Assembly (NCBI GenBank): GCA_023665555.1
Contig: JAMPDR010000001.1
Coordinates: 79,106-143,105, forward strand
From: Ruminococcus sp.
GTDB taxonomy: Bacteria; Bacillota; Clostridia; Oscillospirales; Acutalibacteraceae
Direction of reading: 5' to 3'
Length of the DNA: 64,000 nucleotides
The position numbers and the translations under genes were made by a program. The notes under the pieces are model-generated. The model did not search any database, was not told where the DNA came from, and worked only from the letters and a program-made list of their open reading frames with translations. This document shows, one piece after another, positions 34,719 through 43,760 of this stretch; position 1 is the first letter of the stretch, and every line of letters begins with the position of its first letter.

Positions 34719-35666
34719 TTAATTCTCTACCAATGCCGCACCGATTATACCTGCGTCGTTGCCGAGTTTCGCACGGCAAATTTCGGTTTGAGTATCGGCA
34801 TATCTGCTGTAGCGGAACTCATTAATATGCTTTCTGATTCTTGAAAGAAGAGTTTCTCCCTCATTGCAGATTCCGCCGCCGAAACAAATCATATCAGGCT
34901 GCAAAGCATTGATAACATTTATTGTGCCTACCGCTATATATTTTATATACTTTTCAACAACAGATTCAGCAACAATATCGCCTTCACGCATACCATCAAA
35001 AGCTGTGCGTCCGCTAACATTGTTAATATCGCCGTCTGTAAGCTGCCACATTTTACTTCCCGGATTTTCAAGCATCGCCGCTTTTGTCTGTCTAACAAGT
35101 GCAGTTGCAGATGCATAGCTTTCCCAGCATCCCTCTCTGCCGCAGGTGCATTTTTCTCCGCCGATATCGATGACCATATGACCAAACTCACCGCCTGCGC
35201 CATTGCATCCTATCACAATTTTTCCGTCATGAATATATCCGGAACCAACACCTGTTCCGAGGGTGATTGCAACAAATTCTTTTTTACCTTTACCGCAGCC
35301 TGCAACCGCCTCACCCAAAGCGGCGCAGTTAGCATCATTTTCAAGATAAACCGGAACATCAATTTGGCTGCGAATCATTTCGGCTGCCGGAACATGATGA
35401 AAATAGAGGTTGTTGGCAAATTCAATTATACCCTTTTCTCTGTCCACAGAACCGGGAGTTCCCACACCGATACTCGAAATTTCATCAATCGCTATCTCAG
35501 CATCTTCTGCTGCTTTTTTTACACAATATACTATATCGTCCATTATTTCCTTCGCAGGCCTTGGAACGTTTGTTTTAACCTTTGCTCTTCCTATTATTTC
35601 ATAGTTGTCATTAATAACACCGGCAACAATATTTGTTCCGCCGAGATCTACACCTACTTTATACAT
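34719..35666 (-). CDS. ROK-family glucokinase
   Basis: Encodes 315 residues from the ATG of MYKVGVD at 35666 (GGTGA five bases upstream); a start four codons earlier is also possible. The phosphate-binding motif DLGGTNIVAG, catalytic Asp in ENDANCAALGE, and the ROK zinc motif CTCGREGCWESYAS are visible. It probably phosphorylates glucose. The absence of a helix-turn-helix rules out a ROK repressor. Sits in an operon with hprK and murB, tying sugar phosphorylation to HPr regulation. Confidence 0.9.
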   Translation of the reverse strand: MYKVGVDLGGTNIVAGVINDNYEIIGRAKVKTNVPRPAKEIMDDIVYCVKKAAEDAEIAIDEISSIGVGTPGSVDREKGIIEFANNLYFHHVPAAEMIRSQIDVPVYLENDANCAALGEAVAGCGKGKKEFVAITLGTGVGSGYIHDGKIVIGCNGAGGEFGHMVIDIGGEKCTCGREGCWESYASATALVRQTKAAMLENPGSKMWQLTDGDINNVSGRTAFDGMREGDIVAESVVEKYIKYIAVGTINVINALQPDMICFGGGICNEGETLLSRIRKHINEFRYSRYADTQTEICRAKLGNDAGIIGAALVEN

Positions 35667-35706
35667 ATGATTCACCATAGCCTTTCTATAAACAAATTTT
35701 ATTTTT

Positions 35707-36675
35707 TTAAAAAGTTCCCCAAATTTCGAGTTCATCCTCTTGCGGTATAATATCCTCAACCATACCGAGATTATGAAGCAATTCTCTTGCCGCGTTATAT
35801 CCCATTGCTTTCTGCCTGTTGTTCATTGCGGCAACCTCAATAATAATTGCAAGATTTCGTCCAGGCTGAACAGGTACAACCGTATATGGAAGTTTAACTC
35901 CGAGTATCTCAAGATACTCACTTTCAGCACCCATTCGGTCATAAACTTTTTCGCTGTCCCATGGTTCAAGTTCAATAACCATGTCTATTTTCTTAGAAAG
36001 TCTGACAGCACCCATACCGAAAATTCGTCTTGCATTGATAATACCGATACCGCGCAGTTCAATGAAGTGCCTGATATTATCCGGCGCAGTACCAACGAGT
36101 GTTTTAGCAGATGTTTTTTTGATTTCAACAGCATCATCGGCAATCAAACGGTGACCGCGTTTGATAAGTTCAACAGCTGATTCACTTTTTCCGACTCCGC
36201 TGTCGCCGAGAATTAGCACACCTTCACCATATACCTCAACAAATACACCATGACGGGTTATGCGCTCAGCGAGTTCCTTGTTCAGATATGCAATAATCGT
36301 CGCCATACATCTCGATGTTGTGTCAGTTGTACGCAGAAGCGGTACACCGTATTTCGGAGCAAGCTGCACAATTTCCACCGGGCACTCAAGTCCTCTTGTA
36401 ACAATAACAGCAGCAGGACATTTAGACATGAAAGCCTCGATTCTGTTACACCTTTGTTCAGCTGTGAGGCTTTTCAAAAATTCAATCTCCGCTTTACCGA
36501 CAAAATTAAGCCTTTCATTATCAAAGAAATTTTCATATCCGGCAAAAATCAAACCGGGACGATTTACATCAGGAGTCTTAATTAAAATCTCCGATGGCTC
36601 TTTAGGCATATACAGCATTTCAAACTGATTATCCTTTAAAAATTTCTTGAAGGATACCGTATATTCTGATGACAT
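35707..36675 (-). CDS. hprK: HPr kinase/phosphorylase
   Basis: Encodes 322 residues. P-loop GDSGVGKSESAVELIKRGH (about 155-173), preceded by the HPr-interaction motif RHGVFVEVYGEGVLI and followed by the C-terminal signature with ELRGIGIINARRIFG. It phosphorylates Ser46 of HPr and controls carbon catabolite repression in Firmicutes. It is the first gene of the long leftward run and has a clear promoter and a GGAGGTG site. Confidence 0.97.
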   Translation of the reverse strand: MSSEYTVSFKKFLKDNQFEMLYMPKEPSEILIKTPDVNRPGLIFAGYENFFDNERLNFVGKAEIEFLKSLTAEQRCNRIEAFMSKCPAAVIVTRGLECPVEIVQLAPKYGVPLLRTTDTTSRCMATIIAYLNKELAERITRHGVFVEVYGEGVLILGDSGVGKSESAVELIKRGHRLIADDAVEIKKTSAKTLVGTAPDNIRHFIELRGIGIINARRIFGMGAVRLSKKIDMVIELEPWDSEKVYDRMGAESEYLEILGVKLPYTVVPVQPGRNLAIIIEVAAMNNRQKAMGYNAARELLHNLGMVEDIIPQEDELEIWGTF

Positions 36676-36715
36676 GGCGCACCTCCGTTTTCATTGTACA
36701 CAAATATACTGATAT

Positions 36716-36744
36716 ATTATAATATAAAATCTTTGATATTCCAA
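36716..36744 (-). promoter_or_regulatory. Promoter of the hprK operon
   Basis: On the minus strand TTGGAA (36739-36744), 17 bases, TATAAT (36716-36721). It gives a short leader before hprK. Confidence 0.75.
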
Positions 36745-36849
36745 CAGTTTTTTGAAAAAAATTGAAATAATTATTTTTAGCGGGTTTCGAAGTTTGCATA
36801 TAGAAATAATGTAGGAATAAATCACGCTTAAACATGTCAAACAGCTTGT

Positions 36850-36954
36850 TTATTTTATTGTTATATACCCTGCCTGAGCGATGCACTTTTGTCCCTCATC
36901 AGTCAGCATCCAATCAAGAAATTTACCACCGGCTTTATCTTCATCGCCATGTCA
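36850..36954 (-). pseudogene. Remnant resembling the C-terminus of a PstS-like phosphate-binding protein
   Basis: On the minus strand a 35-codon open frame encodes KFLDWMLTDEGQK, then GYI and a stop. This FLDW...DEGQ...GY pattern is like the C-terminus of PstS-type substrate-binding proteins. An in-frame stop lies just upstream and the flanking 130 bases show open but different frames, consistent with a decayed gene. Identification rests on a short motif. Confidence 0.4.
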
Positions 36955-37090
36955 GCAAAACCGATACCGAAATACTTAAAACAATGGCAGGGGCAATCAA
37001 GCATGATGCACTCTTCTTTGGTTTAATATCATCATTATATCCGATTGTTTCTCTCCCGGCAACAAATTGGAAAAATTGCAATAAATTTGT
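36955..37090. other. Noncoding stretch with possible further gene decay
   Basis: Together with the remnant at 36850-36954, this is the inside of a 460-base gap between hprK and prmA. No supported gene, ribosome binding site or promoter was seen in it. The frames on either strand are broken. The strand with the PstS-like tail continues with a hydrophobic peptide frame (GYNDDIKPKKSASCLIAPAI) that ends in a stop, possibly an earlier part of the same decayed gene. Confidence 0.3.
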
Positions 37091-37131
37091 AACACTCCCC
37101 GAACTGAGTCGATTACTGTTCGGGGAGTGTT
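37091..37131 (-). terminator. Strong hairpin terminator behind prmA
   Basis: A perfect 14-bp stem: AACACTCCCCGAAC (37091-37104) with GTTCGGGGAGTGTT (37118-37131). On the minus strand it is followed by ACAAATTTATT. It terminates the GH13-prmA transcript. Confidence 0.75.
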
Positions 37132-37136
37132 ATATT

Positions 37137-38063
37137 TCATTTCTTCACACACTCAAAGCATACCCAGCCTTTTTCGGTATGTCTTGCTTTAATGCTGAAA
37201 CCATATTTTTCAAATGCATCAATAACATCCTGCTCTCTTGTGTCGATAATTCCCGACGTGATGAAAATTGCATCATCTTTCATAAACGAGGCAACATCCT
37301 TGCAGAAAAGAATGATTACATCAGCAACAATGTTTGCAACAACAATGTCGAACTTGCCACTCACTTTTTCGGCAAGATTTCCGTGTAAAACGGTCATCTC
37401 TGGCTCGGAAAATCCATTTTCTTTGCCGTTTTCAATTGCTGTTTTAACAGCAAGGGCATCAATATCAACTCCTGTTGCACTCTTTGCACCGAGAAGAAGT
37501 GACGCAATGGAAAGTATACCGCTGCCACAACCTATATCAAGAACTGTTTTTTCCGGTGTAATATGTTTTTCAAGAGTTTCAAGGCAAAGTCTTGTTGTTT
37601 CGTGAGTGCCTGTTCCGAAAGCAAGACCCGGCTCAATATTCAAAACCTTGCGGTCACCTGCATCATATTCTTCTTCCCAAATAGGACGTATGAGCAGTTT
37701 CTCTCCAACGGGAATCGGATGAAAATACTGTTTCCAGTTGTTTTCCCAATCCTCATTGCAGCATTCGTTTGTAACAATTTCATTTTCAATGCCCTCACTT
37801 GTGAAACGCTCACGTAAAAAAGCAACTGCTTCAAGTGGATTTTCCTCGGGTGAGATATAGATGTGTACAAAGGCCTTGGTTCTGTCTTTAGCAAGCAATT
37901 CTTCATCAATTAAATCTATGCGCGCAATCTCCCATGCCTGCTGTTCAAGATTTCTGTAATCCTCAATATAGATTCCATAAGGCACGACCATCATTGCAAT
38001 GTCGCCTGCTTTGTCAACATCGTCAGCATTTACGCAAATTTTAACTTCTGTCCATTCGCTCAT
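37137..38063 (-). CDS. prmA: Ribosomal protein L11 methyltransferase
   Basis: Encodes 308 residues. The methyltransferase domain binds S-adenosylmethionine through VLDIGCGSGILSIASLLLGA (about 174-193), with the ETTRL element before it. The N-terminal region is a recognition domain. It methylates ribosomal protein L11. The start overlaps the stop of the upstream GH13 gene (ATGA), so both are cotranslated. In many bacteria prmA is next to dnaJ or rsmE; here it is with a sugar hydrolase instead. Confidence 0.95.
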   Translation of the reverse strand: MSEWTEVKICVNADDVDKAGDIAMMVVPYGIYIEDYRNLEQQAWEIARIDLIDEELLAKDRTKAFVHIYISPEENPLEAVAFLRERFTSEGIENEIVTNECCNEDWENNWKQYFHPIPVGEKLLIRPIWEEEYDAGDRKVLNIEPGLAFGTGTHETTRLCLETLEKHITPEKTVLDIGCGSGILSIASLLLGAKSATGVDIDALAVKTAIENGKENGFSEPEMTVLHGNLAEKVSGKFDIVVANIVADVIILFCKDVASFMKDDAIFITSGIIDTREQDVIDAFEKYGFSIKARHTEKGWVCFECVKK

Positions 38064-39928
38064 TGTTCTTTCTCCTTCTTTAAAATTGCAACGTCAAGAG
38101 CATTTATTTTAACAGCTGAACCGAGCATTTCGCCGTTCAGAACACATTCGGCATTATGCCAATGCTCCGGAAGATAATAATCTATTTCGTGCTCGTTGCG
38201 GTTGATGATAACCATAATTTCATCATCTTCACTCTGCCTTGCATATGCAAGGCATCCGAGCATTTCAGATATCGGAATAAACTCTCCGTCTTTCAGACAT
38301 TTGCAGTTACTTCTGATTTTGCCAAGCTGCTTATACCAATTAATAAGTTCTTGATTTTCATTCCCCCACGGATAGCAAACTCTGTTAAACGGATCCTTAT
38401 AGCCCTGCATACCCGCCTCATCTCCGTAATATATAGACGGCACACCGGGCAGAGTATACTGAATAGCCGATGCAAGTTTAAGCAGACTCACACCTTTTTT
38501 ATATTGTTCATCGGTTAAGTATTTTTCACTTTGCCACTGACGATCTCTGTATTCACAGCTTTCGCCCACAAGCTGAGTGATTGCTCTCATGGTATCGTGC
38601 GTTCCGATATGGTTCATCAGAACGTCGACAACACATTTCGGATAGTTTTCAAGTATTGTCATGATTTTATCGGTAAAGCCTTCAACAACACCTGTTCTTA
38701 TAAAAGAAATTATCGCATCGGCAAACGGATAGTTCATAACGCTGTCAAGCTGTGCACCTTGAAGATATCTGCGTCTTGCACCATAGCTGTGCTTATTAGA
38801 CGCATCTTCCCACACTTCGCCAAGAAGCAATGCGTCAGTCTTCTCTTTTTTTATTGCCTTGCGGAATTCATCAAGGAACAAATCCGGAAGTTCATCCGCA
38901 ACATCAAGCCGCCAGCCTCTGACTCCTGTTTTCAGCCACTTTCGCGCTATACCATTTTCGCCTGTGATGAATTCAATAAATTCGGGGGATTCTTCAGTCA
39001 CTTCCGGAAGAATATCTATTCCCCACCATGAGTGATATTTGTTCGGCCATGAGATGAATTTATACCAGTTGTAATACTTAGATTCGGTTGACTGAAATGC
39101 ACCAACGCTGTCATATCTGCCGTATTTATTGAAATATATACTGTCATCGCCTGTGTGACTGAACACACCATCAAGAATAATTGATATACCGTATTGTTCT
39201 GCCTTACCGCAAAGATTCTTCAAATCTTTCTCCGTGCCGAGAATTGAATCAATTTTACTGTAATCAGATGTATCGTAGCGATGATTACTTTGAGCTTCAA
39301 AAATCGGATTAAGATAAATGCATGTTACACCGAGAGATGAAAGATAATCAAGCTTTTGCTCAATCCCCTTAAGATCACCGCCGAAGTAATCGTTATTGAG
39401 GACTTTACCATCCTGTGTCGGTTTCCATCTCGGTTCACCGCCCCAATCTGTGCGTAAAACTCTGTCGGACGGAACATTTTGTTTTTTTTCACCTGATGAA
39501 CAGAATCTGTCAGGAAAAATCTGATATATCAGACCACCTTTAAGCCAATCAGGTGTTGCAAATTCACTGTCATAAACAGTAAGCTGCCACTGTTGTGTGC
39601 CGCCTCCGAGAATGCCCATACATGAACCGTTGTGCTTAACAGTCATGCGCCCCCACGGGGTGTCATATTCAAAATGATAGAAATAAAGTCCGGTATCAGT
39701 CGGCTCATAATCAAGACACCACCATTCTTCATCACTGCCCTGCATGGACAGCCAAAAGAAGTTGTGATAAGTTGATTCACCGCCGTCACGATGAATGACA
39801 AGTTCAACCTTACTGCACGAAAGATTTCTCGGTAAAACCACCTTAAATGTGATTTTTTCGCCACAGCGTACTGCTCCGAATGGACTTTTATGTATTCTGT
39901 TTCGTGAATTATAGGGTATATAATCCAT
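38060..39928 (-). CDS. GH13 alpha-amylase-family enzyme (neopullulanase-like)
   Basis: Encodes 622 residues starting at MDYIPYNSR (39928), preceded by GAGGAG with a rather long spacing. An N-terminal CBM34-like domain (about 1-115) precedes the TIM barrel. Catalytic residues lie in GVRGWRLDVADELP (nucleophile Asp near residue 338), ALLLGEVWED (acid/base Glu) and MNHIGTHDT. DGVFSHTG is the conserved first motif. No signal peptide, so it likely acts on imported maltodextrins or pullulan fragments in the cytoplasm. It forms a two-gene operon with prmA. Confidence 0.9.
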   Translation of the reverse strand: MDYIPYNSRNRIHKSPFGAVRCGEKITFKVVLPRNLSCSKVELVIHRDGGESTYHNFFWLSMQGSDEEWWCLDYEPTDTGLYFYHFEYDTPWGRMTVKHNGSCMGILGGGTQQWQLTVYDSEFATPDWLKGGLIYQIFPDRFCSSGEKKQNVPSDRVLRTDWGGEPRWKPTQDGKVLNNDYFGGDLKGIEQKLDYLSSLGVTCIYLNPIFEAQSNHRYDTSDYSKIDSILGTEKDLKNLCGKAEQYGISIILDGVFSHTGDDSIYFNKYGRYDSVGAFQSTESKYYNWYKFISWPNKYHSWWGIDILPEVTEESPEFIEFITGENGIARKWLKTGVRGWRLDVADELPDLFLDEFRKAIKKEKTDALLLGEVWEDASNKHSYGARRRYLQGAQLDSVMNYPFADAIISFIRTGVVEGFTDKIMTILENYPKCVVDVLMNHIGTHDTMRAITQLVGESCEYRDRQWQSEKYLTDEQYKKGVSLLKLASAIQYTLPGVPSIYYGDEAGMQGYKDPFNRVCYPWGNENQELINWYKQLGKIRSNCKCLKDGEFIPISEMLGCLAYARQSEDDEIMVIINRNEHEIDYYLPEHWHNAECVLNGEMLGSAVKINALDVAILKKEKEQ

Positions 39929-40115
39929 AAATTGCTGTTTGCTCCTCTCATACAGACACTTTATACTTTGTTGGCATACAAATAAGTTAAGTGCCATATA
40001 TATTACTAAGATGTGCAACAAGGCTTTCGCCACTGCACTGTTAAATAGTATATTTGACTTCCATTGATATTATCACAATTGGTTTGGTAGCGTTCGCTGC
40101 AAGGAGGTATTTAAC

Positions 40116-40187
40116 ATGTTTTCCCCGCCGCAGGCGGGGAAAACACAAATTAAACTCCGCTTTTTGGGCACTTCTATTGACTTTTGA
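40116..40187 (+). CDS. Possible 23-residue peptide with strong ribosome binding site and internal hairpin
   Basis: AAGGAGG at 40101-40107 lies eight bases before an ATG. The frame continues for 23 codons (MFSPPQAGK ... LGTSIDF) to a stop at 40185. A perfect 12-bp hairpin (GTTTTCCCCGCC at 40118-40129 with 40133-40144) starts inside the ATG. No T-run follows, so it is not a usual terminator. It lies between two divergent genes. It may be a leader peptide, a translation-controlled hairpin, or a dispersed palindromic (REP-like) repeat carrying a small ORF; a single copy here cannot distinguish these. Confidence 0.35.
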   Translation: MFSPPQAGKTQIKLRFLGTSIDF

Positions 40188-40239
40188 AATGTGATTATTC
40201 AATGAGTAAATACAGTCGGAAAGGTATTGGTAAATCTTT

Positions 40240-40743
40240 ATGTTTGTTGTTTCTGTTAAATCATCCAAGTTAAAATCGGCCGCCGTCATTATGTTGGCTG
40301 TTGTTTTTGCAACAATCGGGGCTGTGTATTTTGTTTCTAAAAATGCCGATAAGCCTGTTTCAAAACAAGGAAGCATAATTCTCAAGGCAGCGACCGCCGA
40401 AGAAAGAGTTGCATTCTTTTCGCAGTTCGGTTGGGAAATCAATGAAGACCCATGCGAAGTGAAAGAGGTTGTTATACCAAGTGAATTCGATGATGTTTAC
40501 ACTTCATATAACGCAATTCAAAAAGAACAGGGACTCGACCTTGAAAAATACAAAGGCGCGAGAGTAAAACTATGGTCTTATGAAATCAAAAACTATCCCG
40601 GATATGAAAACTCTTCGGGCATTATCAGAGGGAACATTCTCGTATATGAAGGTGTTATAATCGGCGGTGATGTTTCAAGCGTGGAACTGAACGGATTCAT
40701 GCACACATTTTATCAGCCAGATTCAACCGAGCAAGGCGGGTAA
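40240..40743 (+). CDS. DUF4830-like membrane-anchored protein
   Basis: Encodes 167 residues. The N-terminus is basic with one membrane helix (AAVIMLAVVFATIGAVYFV). The extracellular part contains ERVAFFSQFGWEINEDPCEV, VVIPSEFDDVYTSYNAIQKEQG and LVYEGVIIGGDVSS, a combination I associate with the DUF4830 family of Clostridia. Function unknown. There is no clear ribosome binding site and an in-frame stop lies just upstream. It converges with hflX. Confidence 0.65.
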   Translation: MFVVSVKSSKLKSAAVIMLAVVFATIGAVYFVSKNADKPVSKQGSIILKAATAEERVAFFSQFGWEINEDPCEVKEVVIPSEFDDVYTSYNAIQKEQGLDLEKYKGARVKLWSYEIKNYPGYENSSGIIRGNILVYEGVIIGGDVSSVELNGFMHTFYQPDSTEQGG

Positions 40744-40750
40744 ATTCATC

Positions 40751-42004
40751 CTAAGACGTAATTATCCAATCCTTTATTTCGTCAAGTAATGCTATTTCAA
40801 CCGTTGCTTTCATATAAAGTCCGTCTTCACGGTACTCCTCAAATTCAACAACGCCCTCGTTTCTTATTCTTGCCGCAACTGCGCCTGCCTTAAACGGTAT
40901 GAGCAGTTCGGCTTTTTTGCGTGTGGGCGGTAACTCCTTGATTATTGCATCAAGCAATTCATCAAAACCTCTTTCATTGAGAGCGGAGATCATGACCGTT
41001 CTGCCGAAGGTCGGCATAGAATAGACATCACCGACTTTATCACACTTGTTCATGACAGAAATTACGGGTTTGCCTGCACAACCGAGTTCATCAAGCAGTT
41101 TGCGTGTAACTTCCAGATGTTCATTGCAATGCTCGTCTGATGCATCGCAGACGTTCAAAATAACAGTTGCTTCTGCCGCTTCTTCCAAGGTGGACTTAAA
41201 TGCTTCAACCAACTTATGAGGAAGCCGCCTTATAAGTCCTACGGTATCAACAAGCATAACGCTTCTGCCGTCGGGAAGAGTTAGTGCACGCGAAGTCGGA
41301 TCAAGGGTTGCAAAAAGCTTATTTTCTGCAAGCACACCTGCTTTGGTTAAAGCGTTCATCAGTGTTGACTTTCCTGCATTTGTGTAACCGACAATAGCAA
41401 CAGTCTGCACACCGTCTTTGCTCCTGCGTTTTCTCAAAAGAGAACGGCGCTTTTCCATTTCTTTAAGATCATCTTCCAATTTTTGAATTCTGCGTCTGAT
41501 GTGACGTTTATCGCTTTCAAGTTTGCTTTCACCGGGACCTCTTGTTCCGATTCCGCCGCCGAGCCTGGACATGGCTATACCCTGTCCTGCAAGCCGCGGT
41601 AAACTGTATTTAAGCTGTGCAAGTTCAACTTGTAGCTTACCCTCACTCGTTCTTGCTCTTGCGGCAAAAATATCAAGAATAAGCATTGTGCGGTCAATTA
41701 CACGAACTCCTGTCAACCGTTCAAGGTTTCTTTGCTGTGACGGAGTGAGTTCACTGTCGAAAATCATAAGATCAACTTCGTTTGCCTGACAAAACGCAAT
41801 TATTTCCGATAGTTTACCCATGCCGACAAAGGTTGCCGCTTCCGGTCTTTCCTTTTTTTGAATGACCTTGCCTACAACAACTGCACCGGCAGTATCTGTA
41901 AGTTCTTCAAGTTCATCAATTGACACCTCAGCATCAAAATCTCCTGTGTCAACACTGACAAGAAGTGCCTTTTCTTTTTCCTGTGTGTTTTCATGCAGTG
42001 TCAC
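40751..42004 (-). CDS. hflX: GTPase HflX
   Basis: Encodes 417 residues, probably starting with GTG at 42004, since GAGGGG lies nine bases before it. The HflX N-terminal domain contains FVGMGKLSEI and GGIGTRGPGESKLE (about 148-161); the G domain has the P-loop GYTNAGKSTLMNALT (about 205-219), LVDTVGLI and NKCD. It binds the 50S ribosome and rescues or splits stalled ribosomes. Convergent with the DUF4830-like gene. Confidence 0.95.
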   Translation of the reverse strand: MTLHENTQEKEKALLVSVDTGDFDAEVSIDELEELTDTAGAVVVGKVIQKKERPEAATFVGMGKLSEIIAFCQANEVDLMIFDSELTPSQQRNLERLTGVRVIDRTMLILDIFAARARTSEGKLQVELAQLKYSLPRLAGQGIAMSRLGGGIGTRGPGESKLESDKRHIRRRIQKLEDDLKEMEKRRSLLRKRRSKDGVQTVAIVGYTNAGKSTLMNALTKAGVLAENKLFATLDPTSRALTLPDGRSVMLVDTVGLIRRLPHKLVEAFKSTLEEAAEATVILNVCDASDEHCNEHLEVTRKLLDELGCAGKPVISVMNKCDKVGDVYSMPTFGRTVMISALNERGFDELLDAIIKELPPTRKKAELLIPFKAGAVAARIRNEGVVEFEEYREDGLYMKATVEIALLDEIKDWIITS

Positions 42005-42033
42005 TGAATCCTACCCCTCTGCTCTTATAAAAA

Positions 42034-42513
42034 TTATACCATTTCTTTTAAATTATTATATATATCTGTCAATTCATCATAAAGCGAAGAAAATTCATTA
42101 AACTCGTCACTTGCAATGGCAATTGACGCATATGAACCACTGCCGTATTCGATGGCATTTGAGTTTTTCAAAAATTCAAGCTTGCTTTCGATTTTGTCTA
42201 TAGCCTCAGAATAGTAATCGTCAAAGCTTTCAACTGCTTTATCAGCAGTGATATAATTTGACACTACATCATCCTTACACAAATCAGCGAGCAATTCGCT
42301 TATCTGTTTTTTCATTTTCTCACATTCTGACTTTTTAGAATCTGCCAATTTACCAATTTCATTGCTCTTTTCGGCAACCGTAAGTTCAGAATTCAAAATC
42401 ATATCAAGTTCACTGCTTGACTTGCTGACGTTTTTCATTGTTACAACAGCAGCAACAGCAATGATTGCAACAATAATTACTGTGACGATAGCTACTGATT
42501 TTTTCTTGTTCAC
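42034..42513 (-). CDS. Small membrane-anchored coiled-coil protein, unknown function
   Basis: Encodes 159 residues. Residues about 5-27 form one membrane helix (KSVAIVTVIIVAIIAVAAVVTM). The rest is helical, Glu/Ser/Lys-rich and likely outside the cell; no Cys for lipidation after the helix. No known family recognised. It lies alone between hflX and the Xaa-Pro peptidase, with a short gap on both sides. Confidence 0.5.
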   Translation of the reverse strand: MNKKKSVAIVTVIIVAIIAVAAVVTMKNVSKSSSELDMILNSELTVAEKSNEIGKLADSKKSECEKMKKQISELLADLCKDDVVSNYITADKAVESFDDYYSEAIDKIESKLEFLKNSNAIEYGSGSYASIAIASDEFNEFSSLYDELTDIYNNLKEMV

Positions 42514-42634
42514 AATAAAGCACCTCTATATTATTTTAAAATCTCGTACTTAAATTTACCATAATCAACAATTTAAATATGCGGATAAGACCCTAAATTT
42601 TTTCAACGCACTCACCCGCATATTAATAATACAA

Positions 42635-43705
42635 TCATAAAACAATGAGTTCTTTTTTGCAGCATGTGAAGTTATAATAACCATCATCCGTAACAAGTAC
42701 CATATCCTCGATTCTGACACCAAATTCTCCGGGAATATATATGCCCGGTTCAGCTGTTACAACGTTGCCGCTTTTCAAAAACGCATTGCTTTTCGGGGAA
42801 AGATTCGGATATTCATGAATTTCAATGCCGACTCCGTGGCCAAAACCATGGCCGAAGTAATCACCGTAACCCCTAGATTTTATAATATCTCTGGCGGCTT
42901 TGTCAACCTCTTTGCATGATGTGCCTGCTTTGATCATATCAAGTCCTGCTTTTTGAGCCGCAAGAACCGTGTTATAAACCTCAGTCTGCTTTTGCGATAT
43001 CTCACCAACCGCAATTGTTCTTGTCATGTCACTGTGATATCCGTTAAAAACTGCACCAAAATCCATTGTTATAAAATCACCGCTGTTGATTTTTTTGTTT
43101 CCGGGAACACCATGCGGCATTGAGCCGTTTGATCCTGAAACAACAATTGTTTCAAATGAAAGCGCATCAGCACCTGCTTTTAGCATTGTGTAATCAAGTT
43201 CAAGAGAAATTTCACGTTCGGTTTTACCTACTGCAATAAACTCCAACATATGTTCAAAGGCATCTTCTGCAATACGCTGAGCCTTTTCGATTTTTTCAGC
43301 CTCTTGTTTGTTTTTGACGCTTCTAAGGCTGTTTATTTCGGCATCAAGCGAAGAATCCGTGATAAACTCAACATTTTCAAAATGCTTTTTAAAAGCGGCA
43401 AGCTGAGCAAGGTTCATTCTGCTTTGCTCAACGCAAATTGTTCTGATTCCAAGATTCGATACAAGCGGAGCAAGGGTTTGTTCAACAGATTTGATTTCAC
43501 ATACCTCATCGCAAGTTTTGATCGTATTTTCAGCAGCTTCAATATATCGGCTGTCAGTCAGAAAAATTGACGTGTTTTCCGTTATAAGAAGATATCCGTT
43601 GGTTGAAGAAAACGAAGTGAAATATCTCACGTTTTCTTCGCTAATGATAAGTGCGGCATCCGCTTTGCCTTTTAAAAAGTGTTTTATGCAATCTATACTT
43701 GACAT
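42635..43705 (-). CDS. Xaa-Pro aminopeptidase (M24B)
   Basis: Encodes 356 residues. The creatinase-like N-terminal domain is followed by the pita-bread metallopeptidase domain with the metal ligands in MDFGAVFNGYHSDMTRT (Asp/Asp), GHGFGHGVGIEIHEYP (His), TAEPGIYI (Glu) and RIEDMV (Glu). It cleaves N-terminal residues before proline. No signal peptide. Two hundred bases upstream lies rpsU. Confidence 0.92.
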   Translation of the reverse strand: MSSIDCIKHFLKGKADAALIISEENVRYFTSFSSTNGYLLITENTSIFLTDSRYIEAAENTIKTCDEVCEIKSVEQTLAPLVSNLGIRTICVEQSRMNLAQLAAFKKHFENVEFITDSSLDAEINSLRSVKNKQEAEKIEKAQRIAEDAFEHMLEFIAVGKTEREISLELDYTMLKAGADALSFETIVVSGSNGSMPHGVPGNKKINSGDFITMDFGAVFNGYHSDMTRTIAVGEISQKQTEVYNTVLAAQKAGLDMIKAGTSCKEVDKAARDIIKSRGYGDYFGHGFGHGVGIEIHEYPNLSPKSNAFLKSGNVVTAEPGIYIPGEFGVRIEDMVLVTDDGYYNFTCCKKELIVL

Positions 43706-43760
43706 GGTGTGCCTCCAAACTCTATAATCTTTTCTATATATTTATATTATCATTCAGCAA

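Noticed and set aside
36834..37388. Rightward 184-codon frame in the hprK-prmA gap
   Set aside because: It crosses the perfect 14-bp terminator and overlaps prmA antisense; the coding signal is better explained by a decayed leftward gene.
40041..40442. Leftward 133-codon frame upstream of the GH13 gene
   Set aside because: It is antisense to the DUF4830-like gene and runs through the hairpin at 40118-40144, without a ribosome binding site.
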